A DNA stretch of 37,587 nucleotides from a virus. The stretch spans positions 1 to 37,587 of the IMG/VR virus record IMGVR_UViG_3300044635_000581. One strand, written 5' to 3'. Numbering within the stretch: position 1 is the first letter of the stretch; each line of letters begins with the position of its first letter. Below, piece after piece: positions 37,107 to 37,587 of the stretch. The notes below the pieces were generated by a model. It made no database searches. It was given only the letters and a program-made list of their open reading frames with translations, and was not told the origin of the DNA. The position numbers and the translations under genes were made by a program.

Positions 37107-37587
37107 AAAAACCTCCCAAAAAGAATCTCACACAAACCCGCCAAACCCGTCACAACGTAAACCCCCAGAAACGCCCCCGAGAGGGGGGCGAGCGCAACAG
37201 GGGGGAGAGACAAAACCAGAAACACACACCAAAACCGCAACCAACTAGGACACGCCCGAAGCGCAAGCGAAGGGCGAACAACGTACCAAAAACACAAAAG
37301 ACACACCCACAGGTGTGTCCACAAACCAGCACAACCATAAATTTTTATAGACCCCCCCGACACCGTACAACCATACGTTTGCCTCACGCTCACGCTAAAG
37401 GCAAACAACAATAAACAATACAACAATAATTATCCACCGTAACACCAGCACAAACCCCATGCCGCCACAAAACCCCAGGTCACAAAACCCGACCAAACCA
37501 CTCAACAATAAGAAAAGTTACACAAAAGTCACACAACAACCACCCACAGCACACAAAAAACCACACAAACAGACAAGTACGGAACCA
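37107..37587. other. Non-coding right end with hairpins
   Basis: This stretch of 481 bases has no credible gene. It is very C-rich on the plus strand. It holds CGCCCCC/GGGGGCG (37172-37190), GACACACC-CACA-GGTGTGTC (37300-37319) and GTTTGCC/GGCAAAC (37377-37407). A possible leftward promoter lies at 37344-37372. It may be the leader of the packaging operon, or hold the packaging site. It shows no obvious repeat of the left end. Confidence 0.5.
37344..37372 (-). promoter_or_regulatory. Possible leftward promoter of structural operon
   Basis: On the leftward strand GGTTGT (37372-37367), 17 bp and TATAAA (37349-37344) could form a promoter. The -10 is good and the -35 is weak. The transcript would start near 37337 and reach terS after about 230 nt. 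Confidence 0.3.

Noticed and set aside
37172-37190. C-rich hairpin at the right end as a twin of the GAAA-loop hairpin at 3245-3268
   Set aside because: On the transcribed leftward strand its loop is CTCTC, so it is not a matching tetraloop hairpin.
1-37587. Integrase, attachment site or parA/parB as sign of lysogeny
   Set aside because: I found no serine or tyrosine integrase motifs, no ParA Walker box and no repressor in the window. Temperate life cannot be decided from these data.

Overview
The window is most of the genome of a tailed, double-stranded DNA bacteriophage. The short-tail (podovirus-like) plan is inferred from the virion genes: small and large terminase, portal, scaffold, major capsid, an adaptor of about 230 aa, a nozzle protein of about 520 aa, fibres, and several large inner-virion-type proteins, with no tube or sheath gene recognised. 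The host is probably a Gram-positive bacterium and I lean to an actinobacterium. The grounds are many GTG starts, strong GGAGG ribosome sites, an M15-type peptidase as lysin, and small VPNA-type holin-like and zinc-knuckle proteins. No mycolate-esterase (LysB) gene was seen. The host assignment is inference.

Layout: positions 1-14942 are transcribed rightward and 15008-37106 leftward. The arms converge on a palindromic terminator at 14968-14992. The rightward arm starts inside a truncated zinc-knuckle gene. It then carries a MoxR-type AAA+ ATPase with a VWA-like partner, a run of unknown small proteins, and a DNA-metabolism set: Cas4/RecB-like Fe-S nuclease, possible ssDNA-binding protein, DnaB/RecA-fold ATPase, AEP-type primase, RusA resolvase, a second PD-(D/E)XK nuclease, a sigma-region-4-like protein and a DUF1599/MazG-like enzyme. 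A tRNA-Leu(CAA) lies in this arm. No DNA polymerase was recognised.

The leftward arm, in transcription order, is terS, terL, zinc-finger protein, portal, head protein, small basic protein, tRNA-Met(CAT), scaffold, capsid, terminator, holin-like protein, small head/neck protein, adaptor, nozzle, collar-domain fibre, second fibre, inner-virion candidates (including one of 1320 aa), small membrane protein, M15 lysin, two large fibre proteins and three small genes.

Most unusual is a dispersed 13-bp palindrome, TTTCTGNCAGAAA. By eye there are 5 perfect copies and 14 more with one or two mismatches, and 17 of these 19 lie in the first 15 kb. Every gap longer than 60 nt in the rightward arm holds at least one copy or diverged copy, several touching promoter-like or terminator-like elements, and other copies lie inside genes in more than one reading frame. 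This resembles the stoperator arrangement of cluster A mycobacteriophages, but with a different sequence and no recognised repressor in the window.

A second unusual structure is two clusters of tiny genes (5277-5872 and 11846-12524) joined by a near-identical ribosome-site/GTG-start junction. The junction also forces the upstream proteins to end in ARR-type tails, which suggests exchangeable micro-cassettes.
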